DNA of 64,000 nucleotides, taken from NCBI RefSeq assembly GCF_001645125.1, contig NZ_LXKA01000326.1, forward strand, positions 1 through 64,000. Direction: 5' to 3'. Below the pieces are notes generated by a model. The model did not search any database. It had not been told where the DNA came from and saw only the letters and a program-made list of their open reading frames with translations. Shown here piece after piece: positions 9,263 to 17,546 of the stretch (the stretch's first letter is position 1; each line of letters begins with the position of its first letter). Source of the stretch: Paraburkholderia ginsengiterrae. Lineage in GTDB: Bacteria > Pseudomonadota > Gammaproteobacteria > Burkholderiales > Burkholderiaceae. The translations under genes were made by a program, and so were the position numbers.

Positions 9263-9316
9263 GGGACACGGCATATCCCATGTCCCAATCAGTCTGCGGC
9301 GCGGTGCGCCGCAGAC
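9263..9316. terminator. Two hairpins between convergent genes, likely end of the heterocycle operon
   Basis: GTCTGCGGCGC (9292-9302), loop GGT, GCGCCGCAGAC (9306-9316) is an 11-bp perfect stem 10 bp beyond the stop of the binding-protein gene. A second stem, GGGACA/TGTCCC (9263-9268, 9281-9286), follows. Neither has a U-run, so this may be a 3' stabiliser or Rho-dependent end rather than a classical terminator. Confidence 0.55.
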
Positions 9317-9325
9317 GCGCCCACC

Positions 9326-10534
9326 TTACTCGGCAGGCCGCAGCTTCTTGACCTCGGCATCCGACGGCTGAACGCTCGCGCCGTCGATATAGCGGTATGA
9401 GGTCATCACGCCCTTGCCATCCTTCAGACCCGTCACGCCGACATACGCGCCCATGGTCGACTGATTGTCCTGCGCCCGGAAAGTGATCGGACCGAACGGC
9501 GTGTCCACGCCAAGCCCCTTGAACGCCGCCGCAAGCTTATCCGGATCGACCGATCCCGCTTTCCTGATACCGGCAGCAATCGACATCAAAGCGGAATACC
9601 CCACCACCGAACCCAGCCGCGGATAGTCGTGATACTTGGCCTGATACGCATCGACGAACTTCTTGTTCGCCGCCGTATCGATCGAGTACCACGGGTAGCC
9701 GGTCACGATCCAGCCGGCCGGCGCTTCCGCGCCCAGCGGATCGAGATAGTCCGGCTCGCCGGTCAGCAACGACACCACGCTGCGATCCTTGAAGAGTCCG
9801 CGCGTATTGCCCTCACGCACGAACTTGCCGAGATCCGCGCCGAACAGCACATTGAAAATCGCGTCTGGCTTGGCATCGGCGATTGCCTGCGTCACCGCGC
9901 CCGCATCGACGTTGCCGAGCGGTGTGGCCTGTTCGGCGACAAACTCCACGTCAGGCTGCGCGGCGCTCAGCAGCTTCTTGAACGTCGCCACCGCCGATTG
10001 CCCGTACTCGTAGTTCGGATATACCAGCGCCCAGCGCTTCTTCTTCAGCTTGGCGGCTTCCGGCACGAGCATCGCCACCTGCATATACGTGGACGGACGC
10101 AGACGGTACGTGTATTTGTTGCCGTCGGCCCACACGATCTTGTCGGTCAGCGGCTCGGCGGCGAGGAAGAAAATCTTCTTCTGCTTCGCGAAGTCCGTGA
10201 GCGCCAGGCCGGTGTTCGACAGGAAGCCGCCGAACAGCAGTTGCACCTGCTCACGCGCGATCAACTCCTGCGCGACGCGAATCGAGTCGCCCGGGTTGGC
10301 GTTGTCGTCGCGAGACACAACGTCGAGCTGTTTGCCGAGCACGCCGCCCGCGGCATTTACCTGGTCGAGCGCAAGATTCCAGCCGTTTTTATAAGGCCCG
10401 AGGAAGGCGGGCTGTGCCTTGTAGCTGTTGATCTCGCCGATCTTGATGGTCTGCTGGGCGCTCGCGCTCAAGGCGGCAAGCGAGAGCAGCGTCGGCACCA
10501 TGAGGCGAGAGATCCATCCTGCGCGCGTGGTCAT
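9326..10534 (-). CDS. ABC transporter periplasmic substrate-binding protein (branched-chain amino acid type)
   Basis: 402 residues from ATG 10534, chosen because GGAGAAACGC directly precedes it. Signal peptide about 1-26 (cut near ASAQQ). The mature part is a Peripla_BP_6 fold: TIKIGEINSYKAQPAF, LALDQVNAAGGVLGKQLDVV, and RDDNANPGDSIRVAQELI are textbook for this family. It supplies the binding subunit for the permease and ATPases encoded upstream in the same leftward unit (16027-19483), although three enzyme genes separate them. The ligand is probably nicotinate or a related heteroaromatic acid, inferred from context only; Peripla_BP_6 proteins often bind aromatic acids. Confidence 0.9.
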   Translation of the reverse strand: MTTRAGWISRLMVPTLLSLAALSASAQQTIKIGEINSYKAQPAFLGPYKNGWNLALDQVNAAGGVLGKQLDVVSRDDNANPGDSIRVAQELIAREQVQLLFGGFLSNTGLALTDFAKQKKIFFLAAEPLTDKIVWADGNKYTYRLRPSTYMQVAMLVPEAAKLKKKRWALVYPNYEYGQSAVATFKKLLSAAQPDVEFVAEQATPLGNVDAGAVTQAIADAKPDAIFNVLFGADLGKFVREGNTRGLFKDRSVVSLLTGEPDYLDPLGAEAPAGWIVTGYPWYSIDTAANKKFVDAYQAKYHDYPRLGSVVGYSALMSIAAGIRKAGSVDPDKLAAAFKGLGVDTPFGPITFRAQDNQSTMGAYVGVTGLKDGKGVMTSYRYIDGASVQPSDAEVKKLRPAE

Positions 10535-10615
10535 GCGTTTCTCCGTTATCAAATGGATAGTGCGGGATTGCGGGAATGCGGTTGGTTGTTATCAAGCAGT
10601 CAAGCGGCTGGCGAG

Positions 10616-13600
10616 TCATTCTGCCCGCGGCGTCGCGCGGATTCGGGCGACGCTTGCCGCGACGTCCTGCCAGGCCGGCTTGCCACCGGCGAACTGTTGA
10701 CGCAGATACGAAACGAGTTCGGCGAGCTGGGCGTCGTTGAAACTGTCGCGGTAAGCCGGCATCGTACCGAGTTCAGGCCGCGCAGGCGAGCCGATACCGT
10801 CGAGTATTACGCGAATCAGGTTATCGGGCGTTGCGCTATGCAAATTCGTGTTGAGCGCAAGCGAAGGGTGCGCGCCGAACAGTTGCGGCCCGCTGCCGGT
10901 GTGATGACAGGCGGCGCACGCGCCGTCGAAGAGCCGCGCGCCCAAACCCGAAGGCGCGCCCGTCACGGTGCTGGCCTGCTCATATTGACGCGCCATCGCG
11001 GCGGGATCGGCGTTCGCCTCCAACGGATTGAGCGACGCCAGATAGGTAGCCATCGCGCGAATATCGCTGTCGGGCAACGCCGCCAGATCGCCGACCACCG
11101 GCGCCATCGGCCCGGCCGCGACGCCATGCAGCGGCGCGTGGCCGTCACGCAGGTAGCGATACAGTTCGTCCTCGCTCCACGGCACGGGCGCAGTTGAAAG
11201 CGCCGATAAGGCGGGCGCTTCCCAGCCTTCCGCCATGCCGCCGCCCATGAACGCCATGCCGGTTTTCTCGGCGCCGAATGCGTTGCGCGGCGTGTGGCAC
11301 GCGCTGCAATGGCCGAGCCCGTTCACCAGATACGCGCCGCGATTCCATTGCGCGCTTTGCGTCGCGCTTGCGGCGAACGCGCTGCGTCCGAGAAAGAGAC
11401 CATTCCATGCGGCCATCAACGGACGCGCGTTGAATGGAAAGGCCAGCTTCGTTTCCGGCGGCCGCGAGCGAACCGGCGTTTGCGCCATCAGGTAGGCGTA
11501 AAGCGCCTTGAGGTCGTCGTCGGAGGTGTTCTGGAACGAGGTGTACGGAAACACCGGATAAAGACGGTGGCCGTCGCGGCTGATGCCTTGCCGCATCGCG
11601 CGAATGAAGGCGTCCAACGACCAGTGGCCGATGCCGGTCTGGCCATCGGGCGTGAGATTGGTGCTGTACACCGTGCCGAACGGCGTCTCGAGCGGTTTGC
11701 CGCCGGCGTTCGGCACGCCGTTGTGCGCGGTATGGCAGACCGCGCAATTACCGAGCGACGCGAGCAGCTTGCCGCGCGCCACCAGTTCGGGCGCAAATGT
11801 GCTCGCGAGCGGCGGCGTGATCGGTGCGATAGCCTGCGGCGCAAACGAGAGCGCGCCCAGCCAACCCGCGGCGCCCGCCGCGAAAGCGCTCAGAAAACCC
11901 AGCCGCCAGCGCTTCTTTTTACGCGCGGCCGCTTCATCGGCATGGCTATCGGCGAGCGCGGCGCGGATCGTTTCAGGCGTGAATGGCGGACGGCGAAAAC
12001 GCACGCCGGTCGCATCGTAGAGCGCGTTGGCAATCGCCGCCGCGCCGGGCAGCGACGCAGATTCGCCCGCGCCCATCGGCGGCTCGCCATGGCGCGGCAT
12101 CATCACCACGTCGATCACCGGCACTTCACGGAACGTCAGGATCGGATACGCGCCCCACTCCTGGCTCGTCACGGCGTTCTCGCCGAACGTCACGCGCTCT
12201 TTCAACGCGCGGCTGGTGGTCTGGATCACGTTGCCGTGAATCTGATGACGCACGCCGTCGGGATTCACCATCGTGCCGGTGTCCTGACCGACCACCACGC
12301 GCGTCACCGCCAGTTCGCCGCTCTTTCGATTGACTTCGACGTCGGCCACCCACGCGGACCATGCCGCGCCGAAGCCAGGAAATTTGCTGTGCACGTAGCG
12401 GGCATAGGCAAACCCGCGGCCACGCGCAATGTCGCCCTCTTCTTCCTTGCGCTCGGCGTTACGCGGTTCCCAGCCAGCCTTGTCGGCCACGGCTTTGACC
12501 AGATCGATCGCACGCGGATCGGTGAGGTGCCGCAGGCGAAATTCGACAGGATCGACGCCCGCCTGCTCGGCGAGTTCGTCGATGAAGGACTCATGAGCAA
12601 ACGTGTTCGGCAACGCGGACACGCCGCGCAGCCACGCTGCGCGCACGATCGGCGGCGTATCGTCGCAGACGATCCGCTTCGCGCGATAGTCATACGGCGG
12701 CACGGCCGTGCGGTCGCCCATCTCGTACACCTGCGGCTCGGCGGAAATCGTGCCGGTCAGCAGCAGCGCCAGCGTGGGCGCATCGTTCGACGGATAGCGC
12801 GTGGCAAAGTCGTACGCGGCCAGTTCGCCGTCGGCATTCAACGCGCCGCGCACGTCCATCAATTGCGCGGCGCCCTTCGGCTCCCACGCGTGCTCGTCTT
12901 CGCGCGAGAGTTGCACGCGCACCGGCGCGCCGGCGGCACGCGAGAGCAAGGCGGCGTCGGCGGCGACATCGTCCGCGCAATTGCGGCCGTAGCAGCCTGC
13001 CGCCTCCATCCGCACGATCTCGATGTGCGCTTCGTCCATGCCCATCAGCAACGCGAGATCGGCACGCAGCGAATGCGGATTCTGCGTGCCCGACCAGACC
13101 TTCAGCGCACCCTCACGATAGTCGGCCACCGCGCAGGACGGTCCAATCGACGCGTGCATCTGAAACGGCCACACGTAAGTGCGTTCGAGCGTGCGAGCGG
13201 GATCTTGCGCCAAGGCCGCATCGACGTCGCCGTCGATGACCAGCTCGCGCCGTTTGGCCGGATTTGCGCGCAACGCGGCTTCGACTTCTTCGCTGGTATC
13301 GAGCGACGGCAAACCGTCGACTGCTTTCCACCGCACGTCGAGTCGTTTCACGGCCTGCTGCGCGACTTCCTCCCGCTCGGCGACCAGGCCGACAAAATCC
13401 CGAATCACCACCACCTTGACGATGCCGGGCAGTTCGTTCACGGACGCTTCATCGACATGCAGCAGGCTGTTGCCCACGAAGCCGCCTTGCGCGATACCGG
13501 CATACGGCGGGCGCACCACGCGGCCATGCAGCATGCCCGGCACGCGCACGTCATGGACGAAGGTCAGTTCGCCGGTGGCCTTCGCGGGAATATCGACGCG

Positions 13601-14221
13601 CGGTGTGCTTCTGCCAACGATCCGGTACGCGTCGGGCGATTTCAAAGGCGCGTCGGCGGCGAGTTGGAGTTCGACACGTTTTCCGCTGACCAGATCGCAA
13701 TAGCTCACGCCTTGCACGGTGCTACCGTCGCGTGGGAATACCACGCCGTCACGCACGTCGAGGTGCTCCGCGCTGACTTTCAGGCGCGCCGCCGCTTCAC
13801 CCAGCAGATAGTGCCGCGCCTGCGCCGCCGCCTGGCGCAACGGCACCGCCGATATCTGGATCGTCGCGCTGGCAATCGTCGGCCCCTGATTCGGCGCTTC
13901 GCGCGTGTGGCCGAGCACGATCGACACGCGCGTCAGCGGCACATCCAGCTCCTCCGCCACGATCTGCGCGAGCGCCGTGCCTATACCCGTGCCGAGATCG
14001 ACGTGGCCGTTGAAAGCGACCACGCTGCCGTCGTCGCGCACCACCAGAAACATGTCCGCTTCGGTCGGCAAGAACGACGAACGCGAGCCGGGCTGACCGG
14101 CCGCAGGTTTCATCGGCGCCTGCGGCGGTCGCGCCACGATCAACACACTGCTCGCGTCGTAGAGCTGCTGACGCGACGGCGGCGCGGCACGCCTGTCGAC
14201 GCTGAAATCCGGCCCCGTCAT
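10616..14221 (-). CDS. Molybdenum hydroxylase large subunit fused to a tri-heme cytochrome c (NicB-like)
   Basis: 1201 residues. Residues 1 to ~765 are a xanthine-dehydrogenase-type molybdopterin domain of the IorB/NicB type (GHVDLGTGIGTALAQIVAEEL, GAGESASLPGAAAIANAL). A hydrophobic helix at 774-793 follows KKKRWR, then three cytochrome c domains with CxxCH at C826, C972 and C1102. This matches nicotinate hydroxylase NicB of Pseudomonas putida, which hydroxylates nicotinate at C6 and sends electrons to the respiratory chain through its hemes. The start overlaps the stop of the 2Fe-2S subunit (ATGA). Substrate is inferred from the enamidase and reductase genes in the same unit; other azaheterocycles remain possible. 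Confidence 0.82.
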   Translation of the reverse strand: MTGPDFSVDRRAAPPSRQQLYDASSVLIVARPPQAPMKPAAGQPGSRSSFLPTEADMFLVVRDDGSVVAFNGHVDLGTGIGTALAQIVAEELDVPLTRVSIVLGHTREAPNQGPTIASATIQISAVPLRQAAAQARHYLLGEAAARLKVSAEHLDVRDGVVFPRDGSTVQGVSYCDLVSGKRVELQLAADAPLKSPDAYRIVGRSTPRVDIPAKATGELTFVHDVRVPGMLHGRVVRPPYAGIAQGGFVGNSLLHVDEASVNELPGIVKVVVIRDFVGLVAEREEVAQQAVKRLDVRWKAVDGLPSLDTSEEVEAALRANPAKRRELVIDGDVDAALAQDPARTLERTYVWPFQMHASIGPSCAVADYREGALKVWSGTQNPHSLRADLALLMGMDEAHIEIVRMEAAGCYGRNCADDVAADAALLSRAAGAPVRVQLSREDEHAWEPKGAAQLMDVRGALNADGELAAYDFATRYPSNDAPTLALLLTGTISAEPQVYEMGDRTAVPPYDYRAKRIVCDDTPPIVRAAWLRGVSALPNTFAHESFIDELAEQAGVDPVEFRLRHLTDPRAIDLVKAVADKAGWEPRNAERKEEEGDIARGRGFAYARYVHSKFPGFGAAWSAWVADVEVNRKSGELAVTRVVVGQDTGTMVNPDGVRHQIHGNVIQTTSRALKERVTFGENAVTSQEWGAYPILTFREVPVIDVVMMPRHGEPPMGAGESASLPGAAAIANALYDATGVRFRRPPFTPETIRAALADSHADEAAARKKKRWRLGFLSAFAAGAAGWLGALSFAPQAIAPITPPLASTFAPELVARGKLLASLGNCAVCHTAHNGVPNAGGKPLETPFGTVYSTNLTPDGQTGIGHWSLDAFIRAMRQGISRDGHRLYPVFPYTSFQNTSDDDLKALYAYLMAQTPVRSRPPETKLAFPFNARPLMAAWNGLFLGRSAFAASATQSAQWNRGAYLVNGLGHCSACHTPRNAFGAEKTGMAFMGGGMAEGWEAPALSALSTAPVPWSEDELYRYLRDGHAPLHGVAAGPMAPVVGDLAALPDSDIRAMATYLASLNPLEANADPAAMARQYEQASTVTGAPSGLGARLFDGACAACHHTGSGPQLFGAHPSLALNTNLHSATPDNLIRVILDGIGSPARPELGTMPAYRDSFNDAQLAELVSYLRQQFAGGKPAWQDVAASVARIRATPRAE

Positions 14222-14724
14222 GCGCGCACTCCTTCATGCACGGCCGCTTGCGCCGCGAGCAACTCAGCAGCGCGCTGCACCGCGCGCACGATCTCGACAT
14301 GCGTGCCGCAGCGGCACAGGTTGCGCGACAGTTCGCGCTGGATCGTCTCGACGGCCGGATGCGGGTCGCGATCGAGCAGCGCCTTGGCCGTCATGATCAT
14401 GCCGTTCAGGCAATAGCCACACTGCGCGGCCTGCTCTTCGATAAACGCCTGCTGCACCGGATGCAACGCGGCCCGCGTGCCCAAGCCTTCGAGCGTGGTG
14501 ATCTCCCGGCCCAACGCCACCTTCGCGGTCGTGACGCACGCTCGTGTCGGCATGCCGTCGAGCAACACCGTGCAAGCGCCGCATTCGCCGAGGCCGCAGC
14601 CGAATTTCGGGCCGTTCAGCGCGAGGTCGTTGCGCAGCAGGTAGAGCAAGGGCGTGTCGGCCGCGGCGCTGACGAGATGCGTCGCGCCGTTCACGTTCAG
14701 CATCAGCGGGACCGGGCGATTCAT
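14218..14724 (-). CDS. Molybdenum hydroxylase 2Fe-2S subunit (NicA-like)
   Basis: 168 residues from ATG 14724 (a GTG at 14739 would add five). Two iron-sulfur clusters are visible: a plant-type set C43, C48, C51, C63 (CGLGECGAC...C) and a helical set C102, C105, C137, C139 (CGYC...CRC). This is the small subunit of the xanthine-dehydrogenase family; it carries electrons from molybdopterin in the large subunit toward the cytochrome domains. No FAD subunit is encoded nearby, as in NicAB and isoquinoline oxidoreductase. It overlaps the large-subunit gene by 4 bp, so the two are translationally coupled. Confidence 0.88.
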   Translation of the reverse strand: MNRPVPLMLNVNGATHLVSAAADTPLLYLLRNDLALNGPKFGCGLGECGACTVLLDGMPTRACVTTAKVALGREITTLEGLGTRAALHPVQQAFIEEQAAQCGYCLNGMIMTAKALLDRDPHPAVETIQRELSRNLCRCGTHVEIVRAVQRAAELLAAQAAVHEGVRA

Positions 14725-14755
14725 AACCGTGCCGGACACAGGTTGCGGCGCGCGT

Positions 14756-15955
14756 TCACAGCACCACCGGCACTTCGGTGGCCGGTGGCGTGTTGCGGCT
14801 GCGCCGGCAGCGGATCAGACCGTCGATCATCACCATGCCCACGCCCGGAATATCGCCGAGTTGCACGCTTTCGAGCAGGGTATCGGCCGCCGTGTGTTGC
14901 GCGCGGTCCATGAACACGAAGTCGGCGGGCCGGCCCACTTCGATCAGCCCTTGCCGCAGATTGCGTTGGCGCGCCGTGTTGCCAGTCGCGAAGCAGAAGG
15001 CGATTTCAGCGGGCACGTCGGCGAGACTCGAGATCAGCGCGATCATCCGCAAAATGCCGAGCGGTTGCACGCCGGAGCCGGCCGGACTATCCGTGCCGAG
15101 AATGATCCGGTGCGGACACTTCAACTCGATGGCATGACGTGCAGTCAGCAAGGCGATGCGTTCGTTGCCGTTGTGGACGATCTCCAGCGCGCGGCTCGAT
15201 TGCTCGCACAGATCGCACACATGCCGGTAGGACAGCGACGTATGCCCGCCGTTGATGTGGCCGATCACGTCCGCGTCGGCCGCGAGCACCACGTCACGAT
15301 CGATCAAGCCGGAGCCGGGAATCGACGGGCCGCCCGTGTGAATCGTGCTTTGAATACCGTACTTGCGTGCCCATGCGACCATCTGCGCGGCTTCCTCGCC
15401 GCCCTTCACGCTGCCCAGACCCACTTCGCCCAGCAGTTTCACGCCCGCTTCCGACAGCTCCTTGAAGTCCTCTTCGACCATGCCCTTTTCGATCACGGGC
15501 GCGCCCGCCATCACCTTGACGCCGCCACCCACACCCGCGCCACGCATGCCTTCAAACGAGCGTTGCGCGGTAATCGCCAGCGCCTTCACGCCGAGCACAT
15601 CTTTCGGACGACCAGGCAGATGCACTTCGCCGGCGGAGATCATCGTGGTCACGCCGCCATTCAGATTCGATTCGATCCAGCCCATCTGATTCTGGCGCGG
15701 CGTCCAGTCGCCGAACACGGGATGCACATGCGAATCGATCAGGCCAGGGGCGACGGCCGTGCCTTTGCAGTCCACCGTGGTGCGCGCGCCTTCGAGATCG
15801 CAATCCTGCTCGCGGCCGATGGCAACGATCACACCGTCGTCGATCACCAGCGTGTTCGCGTCGAGAATCGGCCGGTCGATGTCGCCGGATAACAGCAGGC
15901 CAATGTTCCTGATCGCGACCTTGCCCGACGAGCCTGTCAACGTCTCTGCTGCCAT
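14756..15955 (-). CDS. Enamidase-like amidohydrolase (6-oxo-1,4,5,6-tetrahydronicotinate amidohydrolase family)
   Basis: 399 residues from ATG 15955, with AGGAGA upstream. Amidohydrolase metal ligands: H76-x-H78, a glutamate E177 in GEVGLG, H206 in IHTGGPSIPGS, H233 in GHINGG, and the aspartate in ILGTDSPAG. These blocks, with GGVTTMISAG and LPGRPKD, resemble Eubacterium barkeri enamidase as I remember it, which opens 1,4,5,6-tetrahydro-6-oxonicotinate to 2-formylglutarate and ammonia. Sitting 16 bp before the NicA-like gene and in the same unit as a 6-hydroxynicotinate reductase homologue, it would be the ring-opening step. It could act on a related cyclic enamide. Confidence 0.82.
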   Translation of the reverse strand: MAAETLTGSSGKVAIRNIGLLLSGDIDRPILDANTLVIDDGVIVAIGREQDCDLEGARTTVDCKGTAVAPGLIDSHVHPVFGDWTPRQNQMGWIESNLNGGVTTMISAGEVHLPGRPKDVLGVKALAITAQRSFEGMRGAGVGGGVKVMAGAPVIEKGMVEEDFKELSEAGVKLLGEVGLGSVKGGEEAAQMVAWARKYGIQSTIHTGGPSIPGSGLIDRDVVLAADADVIGHINGGHTSLSYRHVCDLCEQSSRALEIVHNGNERIALLTARHAIELKCPHRIILGTDSPAGSGVQPLGILRMIALISSLADVPAEIAFCFATGNTARQRNLRQGLIEVGRPADFVFMDRAQHTAADTLLESVQLGDIPGVGMVMIDGLIRCRRSRNTPPATEVPVVL

Positions 15956-16026
15956 CTGCTTCTCCTTTCGCAACGACTGCCCGGCGCCGAGGGCGTGCAC
16001 GAGGCACGCTTCGCGCCGCGATGGAA

Positions 16027-16740
16027 TCACACGCTCAGGTAAGCGCGCCTCACTGTTTCGTTCTGTGCGAGTTCGCCGATCGTGCCGCTAAAGCGGATCT
16101 GCCCTTTCTCGAGCACATACGCGCGGTCGCTGACCAGCTCGGCGAAGTGCAGATTCTGTTCGGACAACAGAATGGACAGTCCTTCGCGCTTGAGTTCGAG
16201 AATCATGTTCGCCATCTGTTCGACGATCACCGGCGCCACGCCTTCGGACGGTTCGTCGAGCAGCACGAGATACGGATTGCCCATCAAGGTGCGCGAGACG
16301 GTCAGCATCTGCTGCTCGCCGCCGCTCATCTGGCCGCCCGGACGTTGCGGCATTTCGCCGAGATTGGGAAAGAGCCGGAACAGCTTGTCCGGCGTCCATT
16401 GCGGCGCGCCTTCGCGCGGCGGCTGACGGCCGGTGTCGAGGTTTTCCATCACGGTCAGGTCCGCGAACACGCGGCGGTCTTCGGGCACGAAACCCATTCC
16501 CATGCGCGCGATCTTGTAGGGCGGCAGCGCCGTGATGTTCTGCCCGCGAAACTTCACCTCGCCCTGACGGCGCGGCAGCAAACCCATCACTGCCTTCATC
16601 GTGGTCGATTTGCCTGCGCCATTGCGGCCCATGAGCGCCACCACTTCGCCGCGGCCGACTTCGAGGCCGACGTCGAAGAGAATATGCGCGCGGCCGTAGA
16701 ACGCATTGAGGCCGGAGACTTTCAGCATCGGCTCGCTCAT
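16027..16740 (-). CDS. ABC transporter ATPase, LivF type
   Basis: 237 residues, the LivF length. Walker A GRNGAGKST near 39-47, signature MSGGEQQML near 138, Walker B LVLLDEPSEGVAP. The EPSEGVAP and LSEQNLHFA motifs are characteristic of LivF of branched-chain-type importers. It overlaps the LivG-type gene (ATGA at 16737-16740) and has AAGGAG before its start. It energises the fused permease encoded at 17543-19483. Confidence 0.95.
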   Translation of the reverse strand: MSEPMLKVSGLNAFYGRAHILFDVGLEVGRGEVVALMGRNGAGKSTTMKAVMGLLPRRQGEVKFRGQNITALPPYKIARMGMGFVPEDRRVFADLTVMENLDTGRQPPREGAPQWTPDKLFRLFPNLGEMPQRPGGQMSGGEQQMLTVSRTLMGNPYLVLLDEPSEGVAPVIVEQMANMILELKREGLSILLSEQNLHFAELVSDRAYVLEKGQIRFSGTIGELAQNETVRRAYLSV

Positions 16741-17546
16741 TGCAGCGCTCCTTGTCCGCTATGGCCGTCCGTAGCGTCCTCTAGCGGCGCATGCGGCCGG
16801 AACGTCTTGCCGGTGCCGAAATAGACCTCCTGCACGCGCGGGTCGTTGCGAATCGTATCGCCGTCGCCCTCGGCAATCAGCTTGCCGCGCGCAAGCACGA
16901 TCATGCGGTCAGCGTAGGCGAATACGACGTCCATGCTGTGCTCGGTAAACAGCACGCCGATCTTGTGCTCGGTGACGAGACGTTTGGTGAGCGCCATCAA
17001 TTCGTTGCGTTCCTTCGGCGCCATGCCGGCGGTGGGTTCATCCATCAGTAGCAGTTTCGGGCGGTTGGCAAGCGCGATGGCAAGCTCGACGCGCTTGACG
17101 TCGCCATACGCGAGCACGCCGCATGCGCGATGCGCGTCGGCGGCCATGCCGACCTGTTCGAGCAGCGCGAAGGCTTCTTCGGCGTAGCGTGCGCCTGCGG
17201 GCTTCCACAGGCCGAAGGTTTTGCGTTCGCGGGAGACCAGCGCCATTTGCACGTTCTCAAGCACGGTCATCGAATTGAAGGTCGCGGCGATTTGAAACGT
17301 GCGGCCCACGCCGAGGCGCCAGATGTCGCGCGGACGCATGCCGACCAGTTCATGCCCGTCGAGAAGGATCGATCCAGACGAAGGCGGCAGCTGCCCGTTG
17401 ACCATGTTGAAACAGGTCGACTTGCCCGCGCCGTTCGGGCCGAGCAAGGCCAGCAGTTGGCCGGCTTCGAGATCGAAGGAAACATCGTCGACTGCCTTGA
17501 GACCGCCGAACGATCTGGAGAGGCCCCTGACGCGCAGCAAGCTCAT
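16737..17546 (-). CDS. ABC transporter ATPase, LivG type
   Basis: 269 residues. Walker A GPNGAGKST, LivG-type signature LAYGDVKRVELAIAL, Walker B LLLMDEPTAGMAPKERNEL, and the H-loop LFTEHSMDVVF. Strong ribosome site AAGGAGGGG before ATG 17546. Overlaps the permease stop by 4 bp and the LivF-type start by 4 bp, so the three are translationally coupled. Second nucleotide-binding subunit of the importer. Confidence 0.95.
   Translation of the reverse strand: MSLLRVRGLSRSFGGLKAVDDVSFDLEAGQLLALLGPNGAGKSTCFNMVNGQLPPSSGSILLDGHELVGMRPRDIWRLGVGRTFQIAATFNSMTVLENVQMALVSRERKTFGLWKPAGARYAEEAFALLEQVGMAADAHRACGVLAYGDVKRVELAIALANRPKLLLMDEPTAGMAPKERNELMALTKRLVTEHKIGVLFTEHSMDVVFAYADRMIVLARGKLIAEGDGDTIRNDPRVQEVYFGTGKTFRPHAPLEDATDGHSGQGALQ

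Noticed and set aside
9629-11197. 522-codon open frame on the + strand
   Set aside because: Antisense to the binding-protein gene and the cytochrome end of the hydroxylase; composition is that of a shadow frame.
11294-14416. 1040-codon open frame on the + strand
   Set aside because: It lies wholly antisense to the hydroxylase genes, is extremely Arg/His-rich with no domain pattern, and arises from high GC at third positions of the real gene.
14756-15955. Annotation of the amidohydrolase as adenine deaminase or imidazolonepropionase
   Set aside because: The GGVTTMISAG, LPGRPKD and GEVGLG blocks and the neighbouring reductase and hydroxylase genes fit enamidase better.
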